A stretch of 42,269 nucleotides of DNA. Source: Symbiodinium natans (lineage: Eukaryota > Sar > Dinophyceae > Suessiales > Symbiodiniaceae). Where the stretch lies: NCBI GenBank assembly GCA_905221605.1, contig CAJNDS010001008.1, positions 1-42,269 of the forward strand. Direction: 5' to 3'. The notes below the pieces were generated by a model. It did not search any database. It saw nothing but the letters and a program-made list of their open reading frames with translations, and had not been told where the DNA came from. Shown in pieces: positions 10,101-17,600 of the stretch; position 1 is the stretch's first letter; every line of letters starts with the position of its first letter. The position numbers were made by a program, and so were the translations under genes.

Positions 10101-10668
10101 TATAGTCCTGTGGCAAACAGACAGCAACTCCTCCAGAGTGTCCAGATTCCTTCCAAATAGCGAGAGAGGCAATCGTATTTATTCTGGCAGTTGCCTGTCT
10201 GAATCGGTGTAAACAGGCAGCATTCCATTTGGTTTCCTGCAAAAGCACGGGCGTTTGGTGAGCCAACGCACCAATGGTACGAAGCTTGGCAAGGCCAATA
10301 GTGTCGAAGGTACACAGCGAGGTAACGTTCCAACTAACGACAGCCTGCAGCTTGCACGGCTCCTTTGGGATCGTGTCGAAGTAAGGAACAAGCCTGTCAG
10401 CTATGAGATTCAGTGCAAGTTCAAGCTCTTCTGTTGGGAGCTGAAGATTGATAGCAGCGATTAGGTTAAAAGGTCGGCTGTCATTGGCCATGAGAGCAAG
10501 CTTCAGCTCACGTGTTGTGGGATAGGTGAGTGGCAGGTTGTAGGCAAGGAGAATGCTGTTGAGGGATCTGACACGTGCGCGATGTCTACGACAAGCAACA
10601 TAGGCATTGAGGTGATCAAGGAAGGTCGTAGACCTTGCCTTGATCACCACGTCACGAATCGTCGTCAT
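4165..10668 (-). CDS. LINE ORFd: APE endonuclease, reverse transcriptase, RNase H, extra C-terminal domain
   Basis: A 2167-aa polyprotein for target-primed reverse transcription. The ATG at 10668 overlaps the ORFc stop as ATGA; the in-frame TTG at 10704 is a less likely start. Domains in order: APE-type endonuclease at about 108-326 (SWNVTSL, QETKW, GGDFNA, SHLDHY, GGHH); reverse transcriptase at about 520-900 (SSPGPDG, NYRPLDM, SDFAKAF, HQGLAMG, AYMDD); Cys/His fingers at about 1300 (CRVC, CKLC) and 1390-1410 (CLLC-x7-H-x4-C, like the finger seen after RT in many LINEs); RNase H at about 1624-1756 (FDGS, with later acidic residues, and ADHLAG). About 400 residues follow with EIDMKGAHY near 1885 and VLWVHDGVY near 2037. 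These resemble palm-type polymerase motifs A and C but are unassigned. The frame is fully open, so this ORF may be functional. Confidence 0.92.
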   Translation of the reverse strand: MTTIRDVVIKARSTTFLDHLNAYVACRRHRARVRSLNSILLAYNLPLTYPTTRELKLALMANDSRPFNLIAAINLQLPTEELELALNLIADRLVPYFDTIPKEPCKLQAVVSWNVTSLCTFDTIGLAKLRTIGALAHQTPVLLQETKWNAACLHRFRQATARINTIASLAIWKESGHSGGVAVCLPQDYKVVETVDLVPGFALAVLVRFRSVCYWLLSVYWHPDQWGKLFPALSAFVKDATHVVVLGGDFNAVNQQKEGEYAHLLAQGDMIECKSDGPTFEQGSTCSHLDHYLISSSLYLSAKICSVSWKHKKVTGGHHLVKIRFRPKHKLDKDVPAIPVRTVPAAAFSVPPATTDLPGIEAAETSPSHLLLRKLINCTKARLIEEQNKGQKLCPSDALVAQKATCFLWHANLRAQAGNSIAALIRKLVRLLNRSTGATVGVNASTVTPLARHITIPPFTPSGNGSAELPRHWLQEALNRLHLGAELKTAPSPSLRSLVAQRDLQVDKSKIKWQAFRKICPRIIDSQQVRSEDGQLITSMSQFDAALRATRAFWHHFPCQYDNQWDKLLQPYAQRAPFVPADLPDESIIFKAIITTKDSSPGPDGVPYAFYRQNPSYFANLLGDHMWEMCLSQADHPLQALVFIPKADKGAYADNYRPLDMPDTCDRIIDSAIYAVLAESFKDSLHPAQALLNHFKEPQANYAQMQHYLELKDAQYTVMLSDFAKAFERVNPWWVLQCLAARAAPAWIKAYVIHLMFGRRTQHKVQGFLLEPISIHQGLAMGRATSVVLFCLALDPLIWALHDISSFIRLTAYMDDNSAASKGLHWVEKAQRTFEPAHSAGLQVLRHQCFQAGFISLQVLPRDVRACIAQFGVAWIESKQLPPSNTLTIGGPSLHQALCLLLQQNIYSLDQAMRMSLTRLDVRHGLLLVSGSRCYVLSSDMLLCMCTQQQNFQALLACIIASPCKCKCKTSILTNKPFKTADILLLDMTPWGSKIIAETATMLGFILRGRMSKYEWEQATSIDEIHWVGQRKMSDVSLRMLTLDKALCNMLRRNKQALSLTASMPARIQFHTAFIASCPLFCNSLYAFTKRHMLKALAIASSTILRRPWIQAKHMAGVFDFIKAPRAMDPEIGAILSKVGLLLRWRGKWALNVILHDLENAHAANLPFYHSLLVQARQAIQKSVSLGDSPIIEQFKSKCHDALSAALPRVSPHSGGRKLKQAQIALRAVLRNAACVQAQRYLRQKVANHAHERQLCAILLALNLPPKNVASDVTRCYALRWAIVEEADAYFVYRQYASRDEQCRVCLRKQTGKELWYDNGFGSMPVCKLCHLNQSCPDDLAHAISCMLPCCDVNQAPLLQCAAMPGAPARTITYRAAIPNEHQCTFIQSHCLLCGLGANTTEHWLTACVVTKASLFIVLVTLGYAGTASFDSLCHTALPKINVEGGIDKKFCAVLLAWIATIRRYTMEQQCTWHPGWCETPQRAKHISNIPKLASRLWNTIPRMLLPKALPAWWVDTERCKPCCNDGGLHIEVKHPLSALIKASAQGVTVSPRNANIGDVLATLDAQHYLLAPMYQQTLGVPNVALWPKMCHCGNLHLKVTALRPIPAGTPLIVELKPVKDTHLVAQFDGSCHVQEGIGGAGGIVWSPGPVPVILETIAIPLQPCPDSMFAEICAADATLDKALSLAASNQIREVILQGDCINIVKHFAGALRLHREDLVRKLDNMWQKLTHTPITVHWSYVPRVGNKVADHLAGIAANSLRYEAPLHEDVFFDSGEGQPHMQINTECFPPILLPSKQWHLQAIQDLHSGAETISLEAPPLWNPELLLRFCLYNRIKPPPELDTTWPGLVQYRRPSLHPQGRYYAIRHWQTSKRLTRFLAIGPNAIEIDMKGAHYTLLRLLTCHSPTHPPLPTLLEARELFSSHLARAPKAQTVQTKHLLQRAVGMDSNAFLRHVYEGSIAAYAIPPALASFLAHLVQAKATLQVMIQQGIPFYQPDARVNNRNWATFALEAAESFVMRKGLAAMLPYCAGTVLWVHDGVYVKNRNAVSPFIEGATEALVQLIQVGQHCHPQVTPNQEFANLQDVFAITTTKSEFNAAVDALNAAGIACHSPALPKHPKATTNRVSKRLILEVQDILEVERQRDDKRRRVDVTAVPRRGLWVTPPSL

Positions 10669-13600
10669 AGGGGCAAAGGGTCCCGATGGACCCCATAGAA
10701 GCAATGGTAGACAGCAGGTTGCCGATCGTAGACATAAATGCGCAGTGCCTTTTCTTGGGTGGGAATTGTGGAGGGGATGTTGTTGTGGGTGACAGTCTGT
10801 TGATGCACCGTACCTTGCTTATATGTGGTGTAATGTGCGCCTCGTGCATCAATACCAATATACACAGCCTGTCGACACGGTAGAGCAAGCTTAGCAAAGC
10901 AAGAGAAGTCGCGCAAGACCTCGCTAAGCCAGGCTTCGTTCGAGTTGCAATCTGAAGCAAAGGCTTTACTGGTATGATTCTCAGCAAAGTATGGGGTTAA
11001 GAAGAGCGCAAAGAGTTCCCTTTGCCCAAGGTAAGGGGAACAGAGGATAGTATGGCCGTGCAAATGCAAGGCAGCTTCGTTACCCTCAAATATCAGACAA
11101 GGCGTAGGTAGCTGGCTGTTCTCTTCGATTACTTTGTGAAGGAAGGTGCCAGGGCTGGCTCCTCTTCGTTCAATGTCAACGACCTCAATGATCGATGCTT
11201 GGGTAAGCGCATGCACAGTATCACGAGCCTGGGAAGCATTGAGCATTGCTAAGGCACATTGATCATCTTGTTCGACATATAGGAAGAAGTCGACTGGCGG
11301 AGACTTCTTGCCGGCGTTGGCATCTTTCAAGTGCTGCACATAGAGAGTATTTTGCTGTCCCTTTACAAGGAGGAATTGAGGGATGAACTCGTCTCTATAC
11401 GCGACAAACTCAAGATGCAACGCTTTGAGAAAGCTGATCAGGCACCACCCTTGTGCAGGGAAGTCAAGAAAATGTAAGGCAAACTTGGCACCGAGATTCG
11501 CAACAGTCTCTCTGCACAAATTGGCCATGACATTGCGTCTCGATCCACACAAAAGTTGTAATTGAGGGTCGACAATTTGCAAGACACGCTGGATGGCCGA
11601 TGGGATTCCTTTTTCTTGCAATAAGTCTTGCGTTTGATGGTATCGAGTTTCCGTCACAAAGGAAATTCCTCTAGGAATGCCGGACGCGCTCTCTCTAATG
11701 CCTTGGAATTTACCTTGGCCGGGGGTATACTCCAGAGCAACAGGTTTATTGACAATTAAACCTTGTTTGATCCAGCCAACAGCATTAAGTTCATCGCATG
11801 GAAAAGGCGCATGAAACTTATGCGAAAACTTGTCTTGTAGCTTAACAGCTGTAGTAGCAGCAAGAACTTGTTGGCCATAGCTAGGCCAGTATTGGAGAAA
11901 CTGTGAGAGGGGAAGCGGCTTCCAATGACTGTCGGGGTTTTCATTCAGTAACTCTCGAAGGGATGTGTGTTTGATCGCAGCTTTGAGAGCACCAGGGTAG
12001 AAGCAGTTCCCAACAATGGAAGCAATACACATATCATTAATGTGTTCTTCCACATCTGCAAGCCAGATATCGAGTTCAGCATCTCTCAACATTTCCTTGT
12101 AGTGAGCAACCCTGAAGGGAGGAATGCCACTATCACCGATAAGGAAAGCATTTTCTGCACGGAGAAGTTCGTAATTAGTTTCAGCAAAGCGATCCATTGC
12201 TGCAAGGCTTGGGACGTCCGCTTGAAGAGAAAGCTTCTGAACATCTGTTACAAAGCGCAGGCCAATGGGTCCATCAGGAACAAATTTTTCCCATTGTAGA
12301 TTTGGAACCCCATTGGAGGTATTAGCCGCTTGTGAGAATTGCCTCTGGAAGGCTTCAGCTCCGCCGAAGCTGGGTACATGGTAAAGAAGGGCAGAGGGGT
12401 GGTAAAAATATGCAGCCAATCGAAGCCCCCTCTCGCGATCAAAGCGTTTGGGACGAAGCCAAGGCTTGAACTTTTCGCCAGGGGGTTTTATTCCGCACAT
12501 GTGTTCCGCAACAGGACGCCATCCTTGGAACCACGGAGTGGGGCGATTGCTGAAGGTGCCAATTTGCTCATATCTAGTAAAGAATTTTCTTTTCCTTTCA
12601 ACATGGCCGAATGTAGCTCCAGCAATATGATGGCAGCAACAATCACGTATTCCGAAGATCTGCTGAATGAAGCTCTGGTGGATGGGCTTCATAGACCCAG
12701 CATTTTCAAGGAAGATGTGCACGCACTGAAGGATACTGGGTTCAATGCTTTGGAATGCAAGCAAAATCGCGTATAAGACAAGCATGTGTTGCGAGCGGTC
12801 TCCCAGAAGTCCTAATCCACCTGAGCTGGACCCTGCAACAGTGAGATCTTGGCAGGGGGAACCGGCGGGAATGATGATGGCTGTTTTTTGTGGATGAATC
12901 CTTCCCAGGAAGGACAAACATTCACGCAGCAATCGGTAATCCTCTTTAAGTAGAGTCCAAACGTCATCAATTGCGATCGATGGCACACGGTGCGAGTCAA
13001 GAGCCCATCTTTGGCTTTTGTCATAGTCATACTTATGGCATATGAGGGCGCGAAGGACGCTGTCACTTTCTGCACTCACAGCCGCAACAGGTTGTTGCTT
13101 GAGGCATTCAACGGTGACAGCACGTGATATTCCGCATCCATCAAAAAGCGATAAGATGATGTAACGTTCAACACCAAGTGCGACCGGTATGCAGTCTTCC
13201 GACGAGACAGCATTAATTTGATTGTTCCTGCTTCCAATTTTACCATCTTTTCTCTTGGAGACAGGCTTGGCATTGTTAAGCTTATCGAGGCTTTTCTTGA
13301 CTCTACGCATCTGAGAATCAGAGCTCAAGTCGGGCTTGGCTTTAAGGGGCTGGCTGCCCCTATCAGAGCCATTCTTCTCAGAGTTCAGCGCAGTTTGAAC
13401 TTCATGTTGTTGCGGTCTCTGTTCCTCATCGGAATCAGTAGCAATGGAGTGCACTTCAGGAAGAGATGCACTATCAAGTTGTGTCGCCAGAGCAGTACTA
13501 GGGTCGGGTTGGAGACTAACACTGGCTTGGTGTTCTGACTCCTCATCGAGTTTGCCTTTTTGGGCGAGAGTAAATTCAGTACCGCTTTTACATTCCTGTG

Positions 13601-14461
13601 CTTGTGGCAGAAGATGGGCACAGGACGGATTAGGCAAGCCAAAATCATCCTCTGAGGTGATGGTCATATAGGTTGCAGAAGGGACAGGGCTGTCCCAGCT
13701 TGCGACCTTCGTTATCTTAGCTTGCTCAATAGTGAGTGTTTCACTACTGATATGCTGTTCTGCGTTTTCACTGGGATCAGCATGATGCCGGATAATCTCA
13801 TTAAAAGAGTTAATGAGAGCAGTGGCGGGGTAAAGCTGATTGGCACAAACACTTCTGATGAAGATGGCTTCAATGTAGTGCTCAGCCTTAATCAATTGTG
13901 CCCACAAATTTTCTTTACGGACTCCGTAGATTGAGTCATAAAGAAGAATTGAGTCTCCTGCTTGTTCTTTGGTATGGTGTAGCACTAGGTAGTGCTTAGC
14001 ACTAGGATCATGCAGGACGAGTGCAACGACAATATATGCCTGTTGCATGACTGATACCGTACTGCCAAGAAAGCTTTGGATATCAGCCTCGCTTTTGCAG
14101 ACTTGCGCAAAAGAGCTTTTCTGAGTCTTCTGTGTGAGAAGACAGAAGAAAGACGGGAGTCTTTGAATGGCAAGTTTGCACGTGTCATTGCGAGGGCTCA
14201 AGTTTTGCTGCATGCACGCAATCGCAAGGTCAGCAAGTTGACCTAGATCAGCGAGGATACTGATCTGATCAGAGGAGTCCTGTTCAGAATGCAACGGCAG
14301 AGCAAGAATGGGCTGTGGTTGCTGGCACATGGAGCACTTGCAGTGGATCTGGACAAGCATGGTGTATTGCTCCTTGGCCGGAATAGCCCAAATGGCCTTA
14401 CTATACACCTCAGTAAAGCTTTGAAGCTCCAACGGTGTAGCACTTGCCAATTGAAGATAGG
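7679..14461. repeat. 6783-bp direct repeat, left unit
   Basis: This is the same sequence as 14625-21407, at a constant offset of 6946 with no indels that I can find. About 55-60 substitutions were counted by eye, roughly three quarters of them transitions. It covers the C-terminal part of LINE ORFc-type sequence and the first about 1000 codons of ORFd. Confidence 0.92.
10665..10668 (-). promoter_or_regulatory. ATGA stop-start overlap, ORFc/ORFd (copy B)
   Basis: The ORFd start ATG (10668-10666) and the ORFc stop TGA (10667-10665) share two bases. This is the signature used for coupled termination-reinitiation in some non-LTR elements. The same arrangement occurs at 17611-17614. Confidence 0.7.
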
Positions 14462-14624
14462 TCAGACCAAGTATGTGTGCAAGCTTGGCTCGAGCAGCCT
14501 CACGTATATTGTATCCAACCGCAGCAAGGACAAGAGCTGCTTGTTTAGGAAAGGGGGCGTAATGCTGGCATTGCTCTTTGTTCCATTGAGCACACGAGAT
14601 GACCCGATAGGCAGCAGCAACAGG
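10665..14624 (-). CDS. LINE ORFc with C5-cytosine methyltransferase (copy B, N-terminus missing)
   Basis: A partial ORFc of about 1260 residues homologous to copy A, plus an in-frame stretch of about 54 residues encoded by the 163-bp segment 14462-14624. There is no ATG at its 5' end (the first frame codon usable by a lenient start rule is TTG at 14450), so the N-terminus is lost. The methyltransferase motifs are intact: LSLFDGCGIS (motif I), SAESD (II), GSPCQDLT (IV, with the catalytic Pro-Cys), FLENAG (VI), RKRKFFTR (VIII) and GNCFYPGALKAAI (X). The order and the SPC-x-DL wording resemble the DNMT3 branch. The enzyme would methylate cytosine at carbon 5 using S-adenosylmethionine. It ends in the ATGA overlap with ORFd. 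Confidence 0.85.
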   Translation of the reverse strand, partial: PVAAAYRVISCAQWNKEQCQHYAPFPKQAALVLAAVGYNIREAARAKLAHILGLTYLQLASATPLELQSFTEVYSKAIWAIPAKEQYTMLVQIHCKCSMCQQPQPILALPLHSEQDSSDQISILADLGQLADLAIACMQQNLSPRNDTCKLAIQRLPSFFCLLTQKTQKSSFAQVCKSEADIQSFLGSTVSVMQQAYIVVALVLHDPSAKHYLVLHHTKEQAGDSILLYDSIYGVRKENLWAQLIKAEHYIEAIFIRSVCANQLYPATALINSFNEIIRHHADPSENAEQHISSETLTIEQAKITKVASWDSPVPSATYMTITSEDDFGLPNPSCAHLLPQAQECKSGTEFTLAQKGKLDEESEHQASVSLQPDPSTALATQLDSASLPEVHSIATDSDEEQRPQQHEVQTALNSEKNGSDRGSQPLKAKPDLSSDSQMRRVKKSLDKLNNAKPVSKRKDGKIGSRNNQINAVSSEDCIPVALGVERYIILSLFDGCGISRAVTVECLKQQPVAAVSAESDSVLRALICHKYDYDKSQRWALDSHRVPSIAIDDVWTLLKEDYRLLRECLSFLGRIHPQKTAIIIPAGSPCQDLTVAGSSSGGLGLLGDRSQHMLVLYAILLAFQSIEPSILQCVHIFLENAGSMKPIHQSFIQQIFGIRDCCCHHIAGATFGHVERKRKFFTRYEQIGTFSNRPTPWFQGWRPVAEHMCGIKPPGEKFKPWLRPKRFDRERGLRLAAYFYHPSALLYHVPSFGGAEAFQRQFSQAANTSNGVPNLQWEKFVPDGPIGLRFVTDVQKLSLQADVPSLAAMDRFAETNYELLRAENAFLIGDSGIPPFRVAHYKEMLRDAELDIWLADVEEHINDMCIASIVGNCFYPGALKAAIKHTSLRELLNENPDSHWKPLPLSQFLQYWPSYGQQVLAATTAVKLQDKFSHKFHAPFPCDELNAVGWIKQGLIVNKPVALEYTPGQGKFQGIRESASGIPRGISFVTETRYHQTQDLLQEKGIPSAIQRVLQIVDPQLQLLCGSRRNVMANLCRETVANLGAKFALHFLDFPAQGWCLISFLKALHLEFVAYRDEFIPQFLLVKGQQNTLYVQHLKDANAGKKSPPVDFFLYVEQDDQCALAMLNASQARDTVHALTQASIIEVVDIERRGASPGTFLHKVIEENSQLPTPCLIFEGNEAALHLHGHTILCSPYLGQRELFALFLTPYFAENHTSKAFASDCNSNEAWLSEVLRDFSCFAKLALPCRQAVYIGIDARGAHYTTYKQGTVHQQTVTHNNIPSTIPTQEKALRIYVYDRQPAVYHCFYGVHRDPLPL
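14462..14624 (-). other. 163-bp segment between the two repeat units
   Basis: It separates the two 6783-bp repeat units and matches neither. On the minus strand it stays open in the ORFc frame and encodes a protein-like stretch (for example NIREAARAKLAHILG) running straight into the conserved YLQLASATPLEL of ORFc. In the ORFd frame of copy A it merely adds a non-homologous tail up to a stop at 14462. Confidence 0.6.
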
Positions 14625-17600
14625 GCAATAATCTTAGACCCCCAAGGCGTCATGTCGAGGAGAAGGATATCAGCAGTTTTGAAGGGCTTGTTGGTAAGAA
14701 TAGAAGTTTTGCATTTGCATTTGCAAGGCGATGCAATAATGCAAGCCAACAAAGCCTGGAAATTTTGCTGTTGTGTGCACATGCAAAGCAGCATATCGCT
14801 AGACAGGACGTAGCATCTGCTTCCGCTTACTAAGAGCAGTCCGTGTCGCACGTCAAGCCTAGTCAAGGACATCCTCATTGCTTGGTCGAGGCTATAGATG
14901 TTCTGTTGAAGCAGTAAGCACAAGGCTTGATGCAATGAGGGACCTCCAATGGTGAGAGTATTGCTCGGTGGAAGCTGTTTGGACTCAATCCAAGCGACAC
15001 CAAATTGGGCTATGCATGCTCTGACATCCCTAGGGAGAACCTGTAAAGAAGTAAACCCTGCTTGGAAGCATTGGTGACGGAGAACTTGTAACCCCGCGCT
15101 GTGCGCTGGTTCGAAAGTTCTTTGTGCCTTTTCCACCCAATGCAGGCCTTTGGAGGCAGCGCTGTTATCGTCCATGTAAGCCGTTAGTCTTATGAAGGAA
15201 GAAATGTCGTGCAGCGCCCAAATCAAGGGATCTAAGGCGAGACAGAAAAGGACAACAGAAGTCGCCCTTCCCATAGCAAGGCCTTGGTGGATGGAGATAG
15301 GCTCGAGCAAGAAACCTTGCACTTTATGCTGGGTGCGCCTCCCAAACATAAGGTGGATGACGTAAGCTTTGATCCAGGCAGGGGCAGCTCTTGCCGCTAA
15401 GCACTGTAGTACCCACCAGGGATTCACCCGTTCAAAGGCCTTGGCAAAGTCGGAAAGCATGACTGTGTACTGGGCATCTTTGAGCTCCAAGTAGTGTTGC
15501 ATTTGGGCATAATTTGCCTGTGGTTCTTTGAAGTGATTAAGAAGAGCCTGGGCAGGATGTAGCGAGTCTTTGAAAGACTCAGCAAGGACAGCGTAGATTG
15601 CGGAGTCAATGATTCGATCACAAGTATCGGGCATGTCTAGTGGCCTGTAGTTGTCCGCGTACGCACCCTTGTCTGCCTTGGGAATGAAGACTAAGGCCTG
15701 AAGCGGATGATCAGCTTGAGACAAGCACATCTCCCACATATGATCCCCAAGTAAGTTGGCAAAATAACTCGGATTTTGCCTATAGAAGGCATAGGGCACA
15801 CCATCGGGACCCGGGGAAGAATCCTTGGTGGTAATAATGGCCTTGAAGATGATGCTTTCATCTGGTAAGTCAGCCGGCACGAAGGGGGCCCTTTGCGCAT
15901 ATGGCTGTAGGAGTTTGTCCCACTGGTTATCGTATTGACAAGGGAAGTGGTGCCAAAAGGCTCTAGTTGCCCTTAGTGCAGCATCAAACTGACTCATAGA
16001 TGTGATCAGCTGGCCATTTTCGCTTCTGACCTGTTGCGAATCGATGATTCGAGGGCAGATTTTCCTGAAGGCCTGCCACTTAATTTTAGACTTATCAACC
16101 TGCAAATCTCTTTGAGCAACCAGGGAACGAAGACTTGGTGAGGGGGCAGTTTTCAGCTCTGCACCAAGGTGTAGCCGATTAAGCGCTTCTTGAAGCCAAT
16201 GTCTCGGGAGCTCGGCTGAACCATTACCTGACGGCGTGAAAGGGGGTATGGTGATATGCCTGGCTAAAGATGTGACGGTGCTTGCGTTGACACCGACAGT
16301 CGCACCAGTGCTCCTGTTCAAAAGGCGTACCAACTTCCTAATTAATGCAGCAATTGAGTTTCCAGCTTGGGCACGTAGGTTTGCATGCCACAAGAAACAT
16401 GTGGCTTTTTGTGCAACGAGCGCGTCAGAAGGGCAGAGTTTTTGACCTTTGTTCTGCTCTTCAATCAAGCGGGCTTTAGTGCAATTAATTAGTTTACGAA
16501 GAAGAAGGTGCGAAGGGCTAGTCTCCGCAGCCTCGATGCCAGGCAAGTCAGTAGTCGCAGGTGGAACAGAAAAAGCCGCAGCAGGAACTGTCCGAACAGG
16601 TATCGCCGGGACATCTTTGTCAAGCTTATGCTTCGGCCGAAACCGAATCTTTACCAAGTGATGTCCTCCAGTTACTTTTTTGTGCTTCCAAGAGACAGAA
16701 CAGATCTTGGCGGACAAGTACAGCGAACTGGAAATAAGGTAATGGTCAAGGTGACTGCAGGTAGAGCCTTGCTCGAAAGTTGGCCTGTCAGACTTGCATT
16801 CAATCATGTCGCCTTGAGCAAGGAGATGTGCATACTCACCCTCCTTCTGCTGATTAACAGCATTGAAGTCCCCCCCAAGGACAACCACATGAGTTGCATC
16901 CTTGACAAAAGCACTAAGTGCAGGGAAAAGCTTCCCCCATTGATCAGGGTGCCAATAAACCGACAGGAGCCAGTAGCAGACAGACCGAAATCTGACCAGC
17001 ACGGCAAGGGCAAAACCAGGCACAAGGTCAACAGTTTCTACGACTTTATAGTCCTGTGGCAAACAGACAGCAACTCCTCCAGAGTGTCCAGATTCCTTCC
17101 AAATAGCGAGAGAGGCAATCGTATTTATTCTGGCTGTTGCCTGTCTGAATCGGTGTAAACAGGCAGCATTCCATTTGGTTTCCTGCAAAAGCACGGGCGT
17201 TTGGTGAGCCAACGCACCAATGGTACGAAGCTTGGCAAGGCCAATAGTGTCGAAGGTACACAGCGAGGTAACGTTCCAACTAACGACAGCCTGCAGCTTG
17301 CACGGCTCCTTTGGGATCGTGTCGAAGTAAGGAACAAGCCTGTCAGCTATGAGATTCAGTGCAAGTTCAAGCTCTTCTGTCGGGAGCTGAAGATTGATAG
17401 CAGCGATTAGGTTAAAAGGTCGGCTGTCATTGGCCATGAGAGCAAGCTTCAGCTCACGTGTTGTGGGATAGGTGAGTGGCAGGTTGTAGGCAAGGAGAAT
17501 GCTGTTGAGGGATCTGACACGTGCGCGATGTCTACGACAAGCAACATAGGCATTGAGGTGATCAAGGAAGGTCGTAGACCTTGCCTTGATCACCACGTCA

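Larger units (their letters stand above)
4165..14461 (-). mobile_element. LINE-type DNMT retrotransposon, copy B (5' truncated)
   Basis: A minus-strand non-LTR retrotransposon sequence holding most of ORFc (methyltransferase) and all of ORFd (APE, RT, RNase H and C-terminal extension). Its 7679-14461 part is near-identical, at constant offset 6946, to copy A. ORFa and ORFb are missing. The 163 bp on its 5' side is different sequence. The 3' limit is uncertain because no poly(A) or target-site duplication was seen; 4165 is the stop codon of ORFd. Methyltransferase-bearing retrotransposons are established for Symbiodinium; assigning this copy to that group is inference from motifs. Confidence 0.85.

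Noticed and set aside
10669-10704. TTG at 10704 as the start of ORFd (and 17650 in copy A)
   Set aside because: A genuine ATG 12 codons later forms the ATGA overlap seen at the other junctions.
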